In this document: piece by piece, positions 34,319 to 46,790 of the stretch
How positions within the stretch are numbered: position 1 is the stretch's first letter
Layout of the letters: the number at the start of each line of letters is the position of its first letter
Assembly (NCBI GenBank): GCA_949128115.1
Contig: OX421962.1
Location: forward strand, 40,571,745 to 40,635,744
Length of the DNA: 64,000 bases
Direction: 5' to 3'
DNA from: Anaspis maculata
Taxonomy: Eukaryota; Arthropoda; Insecta; Coleoptera; Scraptiidae
Position numbers and translations under genes: made by a program
The notes under the pieces: model-generated
What the model saw: the letters and a program-made list of their open reading frames with translations, nothing else
Told to the model about the DNA's origin: nothing
Databases searched by the model: none

Positions 34319-36657
34319 CGCCCTCAGGCTGTGCCTGGCGAAAAAACAGCTTTACATCCCGGAATTTGACCATGTCACAGCCTACCCAAGTCGGAATGGT
34401 TTGGATCACACGGTATAAAAATCGCCCAATTTGAGCCTTTTTAGTCGCGCAAATCGTCCTGGGAAGTAGCACCTTGACCTTTCCCAAATTGCTAGCGGTT
34501 GTTCTTATAATCAAAAGAAAATGCGAAAGTTCACTGGAAAAATAAATCATTCAGCCAATAATAAACATCGGTTTATGTTTTATCAACAACACACAATTCA
34601 TTAATAAACATAAACTAGATTGCCTGCCTTTGTTCAAGAACTATGTTATGCTATACATTCCATTTATCATAAGATTTTATTTTTATAGCCTGGGTCTGCT
34701 GCGAGTTTCCGTGACAAAAAAGATTACTCTTTCTCTTCCCTTTGAGGTCTTTTTACCGGCGTATCATGGGACCGATACATAATTAAGGAAACCACTCTAC
34801 ATTTTCTAATAATTGTATCATACCCACATCATGCATAACAATGGACACTTACCTATACACACATAAGAATAAAAATGTGATTCCAGTTTCGACAAAAGAA
34901 CGGCATTTACATGAAAATGTGCCTCGGAGTAAAAATGCTTTGTGTCGAGGTACAGTTAAATGGGTTTAGTAACGAGCTTTATCAGCAAGAAAAAAAATAA
35001 GTGCTTATAGGTACGGAGAGATAGAACAAAGTTGAACAAAGCAGGTTTTCGGGATTATCCTCCTGCTCAAGCTCTCTCTCACCCGGTGTTTTTTCTTGTT
35101 TTCCACACGGAGTGACATCAATGAAGAACACCTTGGACACGTGATGGTTTGCTAACGAGGTCACAAAAGCGGAAGAAGACGTTTGGACAATGGAAGTTGT
35201 GCGGAAGGAAGCCCACTCGGATACCGTTCAGACGCCGTAAAGTGATATTAATGACCGCTCTGCCATCTCTGATAGTTCTGAATGTTCTTATAGGGCTACC
35301 TGGGTGGCTGCGATGATTAACTACCTAAGGAAAATAAATATAAAAATGGTCGTAGCTTACCAAGCCAGTTTGCACATCGGCTATTGTGGATGCATGTTTG
35401 CACGTTCAATATTGGACAAAATAATGTGAGCATGGCAAGGAAAAGAGCTCCGCTCTTATTCGTTTCTGGGATATCGTGAATGCAAAAGGGGAGGAAAGTG
35501 TATATACAGAGTATCGTGCTTTAAAGATTGACCCTCTCCCGAATGAAGTGCCCTTCTTTCCGTTAGTGAGCGAACGAACACTTATTGAAAGATGGGAAAG
35601 TTTGTCGGCACGAAGTGAAGCGAACTTTTCAGAAGAAAGCCTTTGAAGCACCGAAATTATCATCTTAAAGAAGTAGGTAACTTTTGAAATTTTATTTGCC
35701 GCATTAACGCTGTAGCTGTCGCCCTAGCATTCGGCGGTGTTTAACATTTCATCTTCTATACGCCCAAATTGAGAAATACTTTAGGCCCATAATGTGCGCA
35801 GTAAAAAGCCCTTATTATCTAATATCGTAAAACGCACGTGTTATGTGCGAATACATAGATAAAAATTCCATACTTATAATAAACTTGATAGGTACCTATA
35901 TACGTGAGATGGGGAAGCTCTCTCATAAGTAGGTACCTTATAAGCGAAAAGTATAGCAATAAACTCGAACAAATAATGCACCCCGACAAACTTTAACAAA
36001 CCAATTTGAAGCCCAATTAACTCGTATAGATTGGAAAAGTTTCGGCGCTGGAGAGAATAAGAGAGAAAATCATAATTGGTTGAAATATTAAAACGAGTCT
36101 AGATGGGGTATTATTTATGTAGAACTTGAAGCTGGCAAACACGCAGACTGTATTATTGAATTAAAACGCCCTTTTGCAGCAGGAAGACCGGGGGAAAATA
36201 ATAATATAGCGCGCGCGAACAAAGAATAGGCAGTAGGGAACTTTCATCACGTAGAATAATTACTGATCTGCAATGAGAATGACAAAGTTAATGTTCGGCT
36301 GAAAATGGGTCGGTGCCGTTATGAAAATATTTATTAAAGCCCAAGAGTATGCTGGGATAATTCCGGCATGGTCGGCGAATGCAGTGCCTTTTGGGTACGG
36401 GCCACTGGTTCTGCCATAATTCAGATTAAAGTGGAAACCCTAAAATTGTTTTAGTTTGCTTTAGTTAACAGCTTTGATCTATGAATCACTTTTATCAAAT
36501 GAGAATCCAAAAGTTCGCAAACTTAGATACCTATTGCATTAAGCAAGTTATAGTTGGTGTAGGTATACATATTCCTATCCTATATACCTAAACTCCTATC
36601 ATATCGCTATACGAATTTTCTTCAGACTATTTAGGCGATTTGGTTAATTTACCGTCA
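34319..36657. other. No gene seen; one decayed hairpin arm
   Basis: 34363-34408 (GTCACAGCCTACCCAAGTCG then GAATGGTTTGGATCACACGG) resembles one arm of the 1145-1265 hairpin. The rest is unique sequence; the segment 36170-36430 is balanced in base composition, but no frame is recognisable. Confidence 0.45.
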
Positions 36658-36881
36658 GTTCCACAAAAAAGATAATCAGCGATCAAGGCTGATTGCAGAT
36701 TAACTGAACTTTTTTCTACTGAACGCTTGGCGATTAACCACAAAAAATGTCTGAAATCTGTACTAGACTTATCATATTTTCATTATTGAAGGATAAACCA
36801 GCATTTCCATTGATCAGTCAGCTACAAATTGACAAACAAAATCGCGAATCAACTAATCTCGTATTATCTTTTTTGTGGAAC
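36658..36881. mobile_element. Short TIR element, 224 bp
   Basis: GTTCCACAAAAAAGATAAT at 36658 is mirrored by ATTATCTTTTTTGTGGAAC ending at 36881, a 19-base perfect TIR. The inner part is not mirrored and has no coding. A MITE is the simplest reading. Confidence 0.65.
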
Positions 36882-37163
36882 CCACGGTTAGACCTCAAAT
36901 GTATAATCTGACGCTATCTTCACTAATTATACATGTTTAAAAGTCACAAAGAAATATCTCACTTTGTTCTCGACTTCTCTTGACGTTTGATTTGTTGCAG
37001 TTGTTCGCATCTTATACTCGTTTCTGGACTGAACTGGAGACTGGAGTTTGCATTTCATCCTTATGCAAACCGTACCTTGCTTAGAGTCTTCAGCGAATAT
37101 CGTTACAATATAAGACCAGTTAAGTTTGACTATTAAGGTTCCCGCACCAAATAAGGTCATGGC

Positions 37164-37300
37164 TATCGCTGTATTACACCACACAATTTCTTATACAATT
37201 TCTTGAACAATCTGTGAAAGTTCGTTGTTTTTTACACTATTTTGGCAGATTAGCTTGTATAAGGAATTGTACAAGAAATTGTGTAGTGTAATACAGCTAT
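37164..37300. mobile_element. Hairpin MITE, ~137 bp
   Basis: GCTGTATTACACCACACAAT and TTTCTTATACAATT are mirrored as AATTGTACAAGAAA and TTGTGTAGTGTAATACAGC. Arms are ~37 bases with a ~55-base loop. Confidence 0.8.
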
Positions 37301-37644
37301 TAAGGGTTTATACTCTCATAACTTCTTTAGTATGAGATGAATATTAGGTATCTACCAAACTTCTTGAACAGTCCGTTAGATCAAATAAAAATGTTCAATT
37401 TTTTCATCAATAATTATTGATTAAAAAACATAATGGTTCATAGTGTTCCAAATAAGGCTATATGCTACTCGTATAAAACCTGTGAAATTGCTACCCTAGC
37501 TTTCGAAGAAATAAGGCTGATTGGAAAGTTTTTTATTTTCCTAATAACGTATGGTGCAAAAGTTTTGGGAATTTTTGAAAGCTTATAACTTTCTTTTGAA
37601 GATTCAATTTTTTAACCTAATATTGCAAAAACTAACATCATATA

Positions 37645-38538
37645 CAGTGGGGGGCAAAAGTATGGAACAAATTCATTAAAAAATTCGCATTTGTTTTCTC
37701 AAAAAAATTCTTCGAACAGGTCGATTTTATTTTTAAATTCGGCACATTTTGATGTAAAATTTTCATATTTGCCGCCATTTTTGTGGAATTTGTGACGTCT
37801 TCAGCCGTTTTTCAAAATTTAACTCTATTCCTTTTTTTGCAGATTCGAAAAGATCATGAAATTCTGATTTCAGCAATATGCACATTTCTACTTTTTGGGC
37901 TGATAGTTCCGGGTATATTAAATGTCAAAGTTTTTGATTTAAAAATTTTCATTTCTGGAAAATCAATTCTTTATTTTGATAACAATTGATTTGGAACTCC
38001 TTTTATTGAATCTAATGCTCAAACTGCCACCCGTTGGTCTCTTGGCAGTACGCTAGCCTGTCCGAAAATTCTTGGAAAACATTTTGGATAACTTTCACAC
38101 TGATCAAGCGACATTCATCACGAATTTGATCTTCCAAGTCTTCCAAATTTTGCGATCTGTTGATGTGGACTTTTTATTTGAGGTATCTCCAAAAGAAATA
38201 ATCGAGGGGAGTGAGATCTGGAGATCTCGCGGGCCACTCTATTGGTCTTTGTCTGCCAATCCACCTTTCAGGAAAACAGGTGTCCAAAAGAGAACGGACA
38301 GGTCGCGGCATAGTGACCTGAAGGACGACTGGCGAACTTTGACCTTGGAGTGAAATATTTTTTGAGATTTTATGAACATTTTTGCAATGAAAATGTTTCT
38401 ATTTTGTCAAAACATCATTAATAAAAAAAAAGAAGAATTCACCACCTTTGATAATTATTATCTCGAGAACTATCAAGGCAAAAATGAAAATGTTACATCA
38501 AAATGTGCGGAACAATGACTTTGTTTGGCCCTTCACTG
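37645..38538 (-). mobile_element. Mariner-like element, decayed, 894 bp
   Basis: The ends are CAGTGGGGGGCAAAAGTATG at the left, preceded by TA, and the inverse of CAGTGAAGGGCCAAAC at the right. A subterminal CACATTTTGATGTAA is also inverted at ~37741 and ~38500. The left terminus resembles known Tc1/mariner termini (CAGTGGGGGCAAAAG type). It carries the C-terminal transposase remnant described separately. An internal deletion has removed the N-terminal half. Confidence 0.8.
38012..38345 (-). pseudogene. Mariner-type transposase, C-terminal pseudogene
   Basis: Reading the minus strand from about 38345 gives VRSLLDTCFPERWIGR, then WPARSPDLTPLDYFFW at ~38236-38189 and RYLK followed by an in-frame stop near 38175. 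It resumes with LEDLEDQIRDECRLI and ends DRLAYCQETNGWQFEH* at 38012. The WPARSPDLTPLDYFFW block is the signature around the last catalytic Asp of Tc1/mariner (IS630-like) DDE/D transposases. The upstream catalytic residues, DNA-binding domain and start are missing, so the copy is inactive. The native function is cut-and-paste transposition in the nucleus. Confidence 0.9.
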
Positions 38539-40840
38539 AACAGGGTATTTTTCTAGTAATTTTACTATTCCAGAAGCTTCTGGTAAACAAAGTACGCAAC
38601 TTTTCGACAAAGGCATAGCAGCATCTTGTAGTTTACAGTTTCAAGTTTTGTTTGACACTACAGCCATGGTTGGCAGTCATCAACTTCATGTACACGGTGT
38701 CAAGAGCCTGAAAGTTGCAAATTTTTTGTTTCTTCATTTTAAACTTCACAATTATCCTTCATTTCTGACGAATTCACTTGAAACTTGTAACAAATTTGAA
38801 ACCTGAAATTTGAATTTTGGTACGGTGAAAGTTGTTCTCGTGCAACTTCTAAGCGATGGCCGCCATTTTCCAAAAAATTCTTTAATCAGAAATGCAGTGC
38901 TCGGCAGGTGACACAGAATCTCAAGACGTAACTTCAGTGCAGACATAATTAAAAACAAAATTCTGAATTTTCTCCAACTGGTCCAGGAAGGCTGCTAATC
39001 AATATCTCAAAACGGTTTTTCAGTTTCCCAATCATCTCATTCAATTACAGGGTGAATAAGGGAAACTTTTTGTTTCTTCCTTTTTCTTTTCTTTATTGAC
39101 CGATTTTGGAAATCTGAGGCTCATGATATAGCCAAAACTTCAGGGAACAAGAATGGAAGTTTGAAGTATACCTTCTGTTTTCGTGAGGATGAGATCTGTT
39201 TTTATAGGGATTAAATCTCCTTTCATGAGGATGGAATCTGTTTTCATAACGGTGGAATAAAGTTGTAAATCAATAGTCTGCGATAGGTAAAGAACACCCA
39301 GGTGTATTAAGGGAAACAAACTTTCGAATAAGCTATATTCTTTCGGGAGCTAGGTCTTTTTGGACTTCATTAAAATTTTTGGGTGAGTCTGGGCCACTTT
39401 AATTGTTGAGTACTTGATTTACATGGGATGCAGAGCAAGATTCTGGATTGCGATGACTTGCATGCACTTCCTTGCGACCTCAAGTAAATTAAAATTACCC
39501 ATTACTTGGATGGATGTAAATTATTGAGTGGATTATGCACCAGGAACTTTCCCCACAGGTAAGCAAGCTTTTCGATGACATACTAACTGACAAGGTCTTT
39601 GACTCGAGGTCCTGAAAATTTGCGAGCAGGAGAACGCTTCTTGTCTATGGAGCGCCTCGAACCCTATTCGATGAGAATTAAGGCCAATAACGACGTTTAT
39701 AGTTGCCCAAATAGATTGCATTTTCCATTATTTCTGGAAATTCCATTATTTATATCCCTTTGTTCAATAATTACGTTTGCTTCTGAATTTCCATTTGCAG
39801 GGGCCCTGGGTGAATTAATCTCCACAAAGTCAATACAATCGGCAACGTAAGTAACGTAAGCGCACTCCGTGTTTGCATTAAATCGTATATAGAATGTCGA
39901 ATCAGTCTGCTGCAAACCTGTACCAGCTTTAACAATTCAATAGCATTTGAAATTGACTGGCTGCTTTTTTAATAAAAACCTCTGAACATCCATCACGCAT
40001 CAGAGAAGCAATAACGCATTCAAGTTCGACGAGCGAAAATTTGCATGCGAGACTTGCAAAAATTTCTGCGTTTGATGTCTTTGCCGCCATCGGTCGTTAA
40101 AATAACTAGGTGAAGGCGATATTTTTAGTTACTTGATAAAGAAACTGCAGCCGTCGTTAAAATTTTGTATAGGTAGCTTCTCGCTGAGCTTCAACTATTG
40201 ATGCTCCTCTCCTGTCTCTTCTATCTCTGGCGCGTGAAAACATATAAAAATTTTGTTCTTTTATTGCTCCCGCCCAGTTTGTATCCCATTCAGTGTAAAA
40301 AAGAGATAAGGATGAATGATACCAGCGCGGATTTCGGGGGCGGGGAGTCTTTCCCGTTACAACCACCGAAAAAAAGATGTGAATGACGTTTATTAGCGCC
40401 GCGTGTTGAGCGCTCGTAAAACGAGAAAAAAAAACAAAAAAAGTGCCCGAATTTCCCTTGTAATATATGCTTTCTACTCTCGCGAAAATGTAAGGTGCGT
40501 GTAAGTAGGTATAAGTTTTGAAAGTGGTAAAATACGGTACCCAAGAGAAATTATTCCCTGGTCGTGTTATAATACCCGGCTCTGATGAAAACCATTATAT
40601 TCAAATAAGTCACGAATCCTTGGTGCGCGCGGAAGCCGGTGTTTACTTTTTCTTTCGAGAACTTTCGTTGTAGTTTTTTGCCGTCACCTTACTCATCTTG
40701 CGAGCTTCAGGGCAGTTGATATTATATCTTTATTATAACCCTCGTTATAGCCATTATAATGCGAATTATATACCCTCTGTTACGCTGTGAGCACCAGGGA
40801 TTTTTTTGTCAATTTACTGTAAACATTTTAGAAACTTAAA
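38539..40840. other. No gene seen; minisatellite and solo terminus
   Basis: A TTACAGGGTGAATAAG motif lies near 39047. A 21-bp minisatellite lies at 39175-39258. The remaining sequence has no supported gene. 40400-40450 is A-rich. Confidence 0.5.
39175..39258 (+). repeat. 21-bp minisatellite, 4 units
   Basis: Four back-to-back 21-base units with the pattern CT(G/C)TTTTCGTGAGGATGRAAT, each starting with CTG or CTC and ending with AT. Units differ by 4-7 bases. There is no associated gene. Confidence 0.8.
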
Positions 40841-42232
40841 ACTCAACAAAATAAGTGTCACTCTGCAGAATTTTACCTAATTTTGAACTTTGAACTAGAC
40901 AACTTTGAAATGCTACAAGTGATTCAATCAATTTTTAAACCATTCGCTAGCCCAGTCCTTGAGCTATTAGTCCGTATTTTTCAAGTACATGAAGTATTCA
41001 ACATCATATTTCTACAGGGTGTTGGTGTTCAATAGACTGGTGCAAAATTCCTGTAAGTTTGACATGCTCCCTTGAACAAAAATTTTCCTACTGTATTTCA
41101 ACGCCATAGGCAGGAAGGTAGACCTCGAAAAACCTCGAGACGGTTTTTGAATTTTCGGTGTTCTCTTTTATTCACAAGGCGACCTCAAAAAATTAACTTT
41201 TCTGTAATGCATAATGAATCTTTTCCTCTTTTCCATTTAGAAACTAAAGCTTAAGGTAGGAATACCAAAAGATTGAAATCAACTCAAGGCAGACATTCAA
41301 GATACAGGGTTGCATGAAAAGTGACCCAAACCTGAACTTTTCTTGGAATCTAGGTTGAGAGGATAATCGAATGAAAATCAATTTACCTCCTGAAGTACCA
41401 TTCATTCTGAACACTTGAAGGTGCTTTTTCTCTCTATGGGATTAGAATTGCTGATAAAAAAACCACATTTGAACTGTTGGCTTTTGAACGAGAAATATTG
41501 CCCTTGTGCACCTCAAACAGTTTGTAGCCAAAGAAACAAAAACCTAATATTCACTAACAAACGGTGATCGACAAGTGAGTGATTGTTCCGATTTTTGTAA
41601 CGTTGGTTACGAGCAGCTTCATGTGAGAAAGGCCCCAATTCTCCTCCAAAAACATGCGGTTGAGATTTGGTTCCTTCCACTAACAATTCAGATCTCATGC
41701 AAGAAGATACCTTGAAGTGTTCAGAATGGATGATTCTCTCAAAGGTAAGTTGATTTTTATCCTCTTCTCCTCCCAATTCATATTCCAAGGGCAGTTCAGG
41801 TTTTGGTCACTTTTTATGCAACCCTGTATTTTTTCCTTGAGTTATGGTTCTACCTGAAGCTTTAGCCTTAAATCTCAAAAATCGGTCAACGGCTAAGAAA
41901 GTTACAACCGTAACACCAAAAAGTTGACTTCTTGAGGTCAATCAGTAAATTGAAGAGATAAACCGGAAATTCAAGAGCCGTTCCGAGGTGTGAGTTCTAC
42001 CTTCTTGTCGGCGATGTTGAAATCCACGAAAAAATTTTTTTGGCTCAAGAGGGAGTATGTCAAACTTTCAGTAATTTTGCACCAGTCTATTGAACACCCT
42101 GTAGAAATATTATGTGGAATATTTCATGTTTTCAGAAAACACGGACCAATAGCTGAAGGACTGTTCTAGCGAACGGTCTAAAAATTGATTGAATCGCTTG
42201 TAGCATCACAAAGTTGTCCATAGGTTGAAAGT
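40841..42232. mobile_element. Foldback F1, copy B (~1.4 kb)
   Basis: Arms of ~600 bases meet near 41530. Outer sequence GCTACAAGTGATTCAATCAA is mirrored by TTGATTGAATCGCTTGTAGC. Next come CTACAGGGTGTTGGTGTTCA versus TTGAACACCCTGTAG, then ATACAGGGTTGCATGAAAAG versus CTTTTTATGCAACCCTGTAT. The three layers give concentric terminus-like motifs. This copy lacks the two SINE insertions of copy A. The minus frame 41513-41788 is arm sequence. Confidence 0.85.
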
Positions 42233-42239
42233 TGTCACC

Positions 42240-42747
42240 ATCAAGGGCAATTCCCAACAATTTTGTTAGCAGAGGCACATATTTTACATTTTTTTTATAA
42301 AAAAAGCGTGGAATAGTTGCAAAATAGAAAAAATTGTATATAACACACGTTTTATGAAACCCATTGTCACACTCGTCGATTAAATCACTCGTCGTTTCGC
42401 TCCTCGTGCTTCAAAATGACGCTTGTGACAATACGATGTCTTATAAAACTTGTATTATATTATACTATTGTAAGCACCTCTGATGAATTGCCTGAATGGC
42501 GTTTTCAGAAACCGGGCGTTTGAGCAATAACTTTCTGATAATCCATTTATTCGATCGCTAGTCTGTGCGTGTGACAAATTCTTCTTAGCACGGTTTACTC
42601 TATTTCCAAAGCCAAACGCCAGAATGAAGTGCTGTGATGAGTACCTTTCATTATGTTTTTTCTTTGGGGGTTTGATACAAACAAAGGTATTGGCATAAGC
42701 CGTACTTTCTGATTTTGTAAGTGATATTTGCAGGTGTGTAAAACGTG

Positions 42748-42812
<65 letters not shown>

Positions 42813-43624
42813 CTCTTGCTGTGGGTGAAGTTGGAGGCAATGATCATCAGTTCATCACGGAAAGGGATGACGCACTTCTCAGCATCCGTAACTTCGGTTT
42901 TCCCCTACGAGTCCTTCCAGTATTCATAATCATAACCATGAAACCATGCGGTTTTTCTTACGAGTATTTGATGTTTCTGAGAAAAGAACAAAACTAAGTA
43001 GGTATTGAATTGACAAAACTACTTTCCTCACTTTATATGAGGAAACGAAGTGCTAGGTATACTTCTATTAGAGCTCATATATGTAGGAAAACTGAATTGT
43101 GCAACAGGCAATGTGTTTTAATGACACGTAATGTTTTGATAATGTTTATGGATTAACGATTATTACGACTTGTTTGAAACTTTATTCTGTCTGGATCAAT
43201 AAAAGACTTGAAAACAGTATTTGATTATTAAAGTGCTTAAATTTTTACTACTAAATACTTTGTAATTGACATCGATTATTCGGTTACTTATTTGTTATTC
43301 ATCAGAAAGTATTTTCACCTCTATTCATCTCGAGAACCACTGACGATGGTGAGATGCTGTAAAAACCGTTGGATTTGATCAGATTTCATGATGTTAAAAC
43401 TGTTTTTCTGATGTTCTACAAAGGGTCGAGCAAAATGATTTTTATTTTCACTACATGAATGCTTACTGTGAGTAAAAAAAGACCTGTTGCTATTATAAAA
43501 TTTTAATCAATCTCTCAACACCGAAGGGGGTGATTAAAAAGTTTTCAGGCAATTTCAATGCTAAGCCCAAAAATTAACTTAGAATTAGCGGAACTAGATA
43601 ATTAAAGACAATTTTATTTATCAT
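42240..43624. other. No gene seen; GA microsatellite
   Basis: Contains a (GA)n tract. A short CTCGTCG-rich patch at ~42370-42415 recalls another at 52070-52090, but no alignment is secure. Frames across the GA tract (42455-42847 minus and 42728-42997 plus) are artefacts of the repeat. Confidence 0.55.
42751..42809. repeat. (GA)n microsatellite
   Basis: About 29 uninterrupted GA dinucleotides; likely length-polymorphic. It produces the RERERE and SLSLSL frames on opposite strands. Confidence 0.98.
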
Positions 43625-43879
43625 ATCCAATAAGATGAGATAAGATAATATAAGATAAGGTTTATTGGTGCTGATAACAAATACATTGCTTACACATGTC
43701 AGAAAAATAGCAAAATAAAAACATAGCAACCACAGTGGAATCGCAATTACAGTACATGTTACATATTATTACATAAATGTTTCCAGGTCAACATGTAAAA
43801 ACTCCTGAACACTATAACTATTTATAAAAAGAGGCCTTTGTAAAAAACAGATATTCAATAAATTAATACAAGGAGACAA

Positions 43880-44266
43880 ATTTATGTTTCACACAAAAGA
43901 TTAAAATCATGTTGAAAGTACTTGTCCAGACTATAAAAGGCTGAGCCAGACAAAAATCGTACGATCTTGTTATTGAATTCTTTCTCGTCCAAAGATCGCA
44001 CAGCTGAGGGCAATCCACGAAACAACCTCACACCTCACACCTCACCGACATGTTGTGTGGGGCATTTTGAGTTTTTTTCAGACGACAGAAATCCAGACGC
44101 AGCTTGGCTCTGTTCCGCGTCGTGTGTCATGATCATGCACATCGTTATTCGCGATAAGAGAAGATCTCATTTTGTACGCGTAACTGAGGCAGGCCCTAAT
44201 ATACAGACAGGACATCGTCAGTATCCCCAATCGAATAAATGCATTCCTACAATCCTCAGAGTAATT
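43880..44266 (-). pseudogene. LINE ORF2 C-terminal fragment
   Basis: On the minus strand, with frameshifts, one reads ACLSYAYKMRSS, then LRLDFCRLKKTQNAP and finally VRFLSGSAFYSLDKYFQHDF followed by a stop. In jockey-type ORF2 proteins the region after the RT domain normally has LxLxxCRLKKTQNAPxH and ends with a short FYSLDEF-like tail. It joins logically to the RT fragment at 45758-46763 once the foldback is set aside. The plus-strand frame over this interval is a shadow. Confidence 0.75.
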
Positions 44267-44267
44267 T

Positions 44268-45757
44268 TAGTGGGGTCGGTACACATTAAAAAACGGTACT
44301 ATACGGCATTTAATGATACAGAAAATTCCTTTTGCATGAGTGTTCTGCAAGGTCTATCGAACGATATTAGAAGGGGAAGCACAAAAGCTTTCCCTTAGGG
44401 GGGCCGCAGGGGGCCCTGTCAAGTTGAGGGTCCAAGAACTCCTACCAAACCATCTTTCAATTTCGTTGTATCACTCAAATGGGGATGATGTGACTCCATT
44501 GTGAATCTCGATGGCATTGGTCGCCATGTCTCTTTCATCCTTCATGCTTGAAAAAATAATTTCTTCGGGAGGTCAGAGAAATCACTTTTTATTTTTTTAA
44601 ACATACAAGAGGATGCGAAGTTGGCATGTTTTGTGTCTTAACCTGTTATTTGGCATTCCCAAGATCCTGTTATGAAGTCAATTTTTCAAATTCTCTATTT
44701 TGGGTTGATTGGTAAGCTAAGAAGTAGGTATTTTTCAACATCCAGTTCAGACGTACTTTTTTCAGTGTCCAACTGGAGGTTATTGAAATTATCATCAGGG
44801 GTGGATCCACTGAACTATTTTCTGAACATAATGTCGAGAAAATCAATCATAAACCGCGAATAGAGAGTACACAGATTATTTTTCTTTCGGTCGGTCGAAT
44901 TGCGATGCCTACTACGCCCGTCAAGGAGAACGCTGAGCATCGCCAGCCTAAACTGGTATGAAAACAGCCTAAACAAATTCAAAACTGACTAAAACTCTGA
45001 GTGCTGACTCAGAACTGGATGTCGAACCACGTAATGAGTGTTTCGGGCAGTTTTGAATTCGTTTAGGCTGTTTTCATACTAGTTCAGTCTGGCGATGCTC
45101 AGCGTTCTCCCTGACGGGCGTAGTAGGCATCGCAATTCGATCGACCGGAAGAAAAATTATTTGTGTACTCTCCATGTGCAGTTTGGGATTGATTTCCTCG
45201 ACATAATGTTAGGAAAATAGTCCAGTCTATCCACCCCTGCGATTATTTCAATAACCTCCAGTTGGACGCTGAAAAAAGTACGTCTGAACTGGATGTTAAA
45301 AAATACCTACTTCTTAGCCTACCAATCAACCCAAAATTGGGAATTTAAAAAATTGACTTCATAACAGGATCTTGGGAATGCCAAATAACAGGTTAAGACA
45401 CAAAACATGTCAACTTCGCATCCTCTTGTATGTTTAAAAAAATAAAAAGTGATTTCTCTGACCTCCCGAAGAAATTATTTTTTCAAGCATGAAGGATGAA
45501 AGAGACATGGGGACCAATGCCATCGAGATTCACAATGGAGTCACATCATCCCCATTTGAGTGATACAACGAAATTGAAAGATGGTTTGGTAGGAGTTCTT
45601 GGACCGTCAACTTGACAGGGCCCCCTGCGGCCTCCCTAAGGGGAAGCTTTTTTGCTTCCCCTTCTAATATCGTTCGTTGGGCCTTATAGAACACTCATGC
45701 TAAAGAAATTTTCTGTATCATCAAATGCCGTATAGGAATGGCTACCAACCCCACTAT
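44268..45757. mobile_element. 1.5-kb foldback inserted in LINE
   Basis: The arms are mirrored over ~700 bases from TAGTGGGGT to the inverse ACCCCACTA. Mirrored blocks include TTGAAAGATGGTTTGGTAGG, CACAATGGAGTCACATCATC, ATGCCAAATAACAGGTTAAG and ACTACGCCCGTCA. A G/C-rich AGGGGGCCC block lies within each arm. The centre near 45000 contains GAACTGGATGTCGAACCACG. Arm identity is high enough that mismatches are few. No coding was recognised; frames at 43967-44398 and 44672-44863 run through arm sequence. Confidence 0.9.
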
Positions 45758-46763
45758 TTAGACAAGCAACAATTCTGACGGCCCTTCGTTCGTGATCGAA
45801 AGATTTGATGTCTATCACTACAATTCCCCCAAGCCAAAATTGCATAATCAATTGATGAGCCAATGAGACCAAAATAGGCTGTTCTCAAGATACCTTTGAC
45901 AGACTCTCTGATAGATTTCTCAAGAAATAAATATTCTTGCATAACTGACTTGCCAAGTTTTCTGTGTGGCCATTCCATAATAACTCCGGACCTATATCCC
46001 AAAAAAGACGCCGAACCCGACAATCCGCCAACCGCAACGTTTACATCCCTCAGAGACAACAACATCTTCACAGTTTTTGACATATTTAGACACAAGTTAT
46101 TTGTAGAGAACCAATGCTGAGCCCTCGAGAGGGCAGACACATATTGCTGTTCAGCGACTAACAAATCCTTATCCATCAGGGAGATGGTGCAGTCGTCCGC
46201 ATAGAGAACGTTCTCGAAGGTTGCTAGGTAGGGTGGAAAGTGATTATGAATATAAGAAAGCGCAGGGGACCCAAAATGGACCTTTGCGGTACACCCAGCT
46301 TTACACTTCTTCTGCCAGAGACGTTGCCATTCATGTTCACCTCCTGATATCTATCCGATAGAAAGGATTTAATAAGTCTTAGACTGATATGATCAAATTT
46401 GTATTTCTCCAGTTTCCTCAATAGGATTTCGCTGTCAACACAGTCGAAAGCCCGGCTAAGATCCAAAAACATTGACAGCTGATAGTTACCCTCTTCAAAG
46501 CATCTAGTTGTGAAATTATCGAAACGTACAATTGCATCAGCCGTGCATAAGCCCTTTCTGAAGCCATACTGATTTGAATTGAGGAGTTTATGAGATTCAA
46601 AGTAAGATGTGATTCTGTTGCTGATTGCCTTCTCTACAATTTTTGAAAATACTGGCAGCAGTGATATTGGCCGATAATTCGAGACGTCATGCCTATCACC
46701 CTTCTTGAACACCGGAACTATAGACGCAATTTTCAGACGCAATAATGAATAACTCTTCAACAA
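45758..46763 (-). pseudogene. Reverse transcriptase domain of jockey-like LINE
   Basis: From 46763 leftward: KIASIVPVFKKGD and NYRPISLLPVFSKIVEKAI (RT0-RT1), NQYGFRKGLCTADAI (RT2), FLDLSRAFDCVD with the first catalytic Asp (46434-46470), KLGVPQRSILGPL (RT4). After a frameshift near 46250 comes YADD (46192-46203) carrying the catalytic Asp pair. A further frame gives LCLNMSKT and IDYAILAWGNCS, then another shift to RRAVRIV at the foldback junction. The enzyme would copy LINE RNA at a nicked target. The endonuclease and ORF1 are missing; shifts make this a pseudogene. Confidence 0.9.
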
Positions 46764-46790
46764 CTAAAATTATTTGAGTTTAAGAGCGGA

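Larger units (their letters stand above)
43631..46790 (-). mobile_element. Jockey-like LINE, 5'-truncated and interrupted
   Basis: The minus-strand LINE starts abruptly within the RT domain near 46790 and ends at a simple-repeat tail of TATCTTATCT type (43631-43659), preceded on the minus strand by an AATAAA-like word. It is split by a ~1.5-kb foldback at 44268-45757. The RT half lies to the right and the C-terminal end to the left. Frameshifts and stops make it non-functional. The motif style (RPISLLPVFSK, DLSRAFDCVD, YADD) fits jockey or a neighbouring clade. Confidence 0.85.

Noticed and set aside
42455..42997. Long frames on both strands around 42.7 kb
   Set aside because: They are translations of the (GA)n tract (SLSLSL and RERERE) with chance extensions.
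43967..44398. 143-codon plus-strand frame
   Set aside because: It is antisense to the LINE C-terminal fragment and continues into the foldback arm; no motif of its own.
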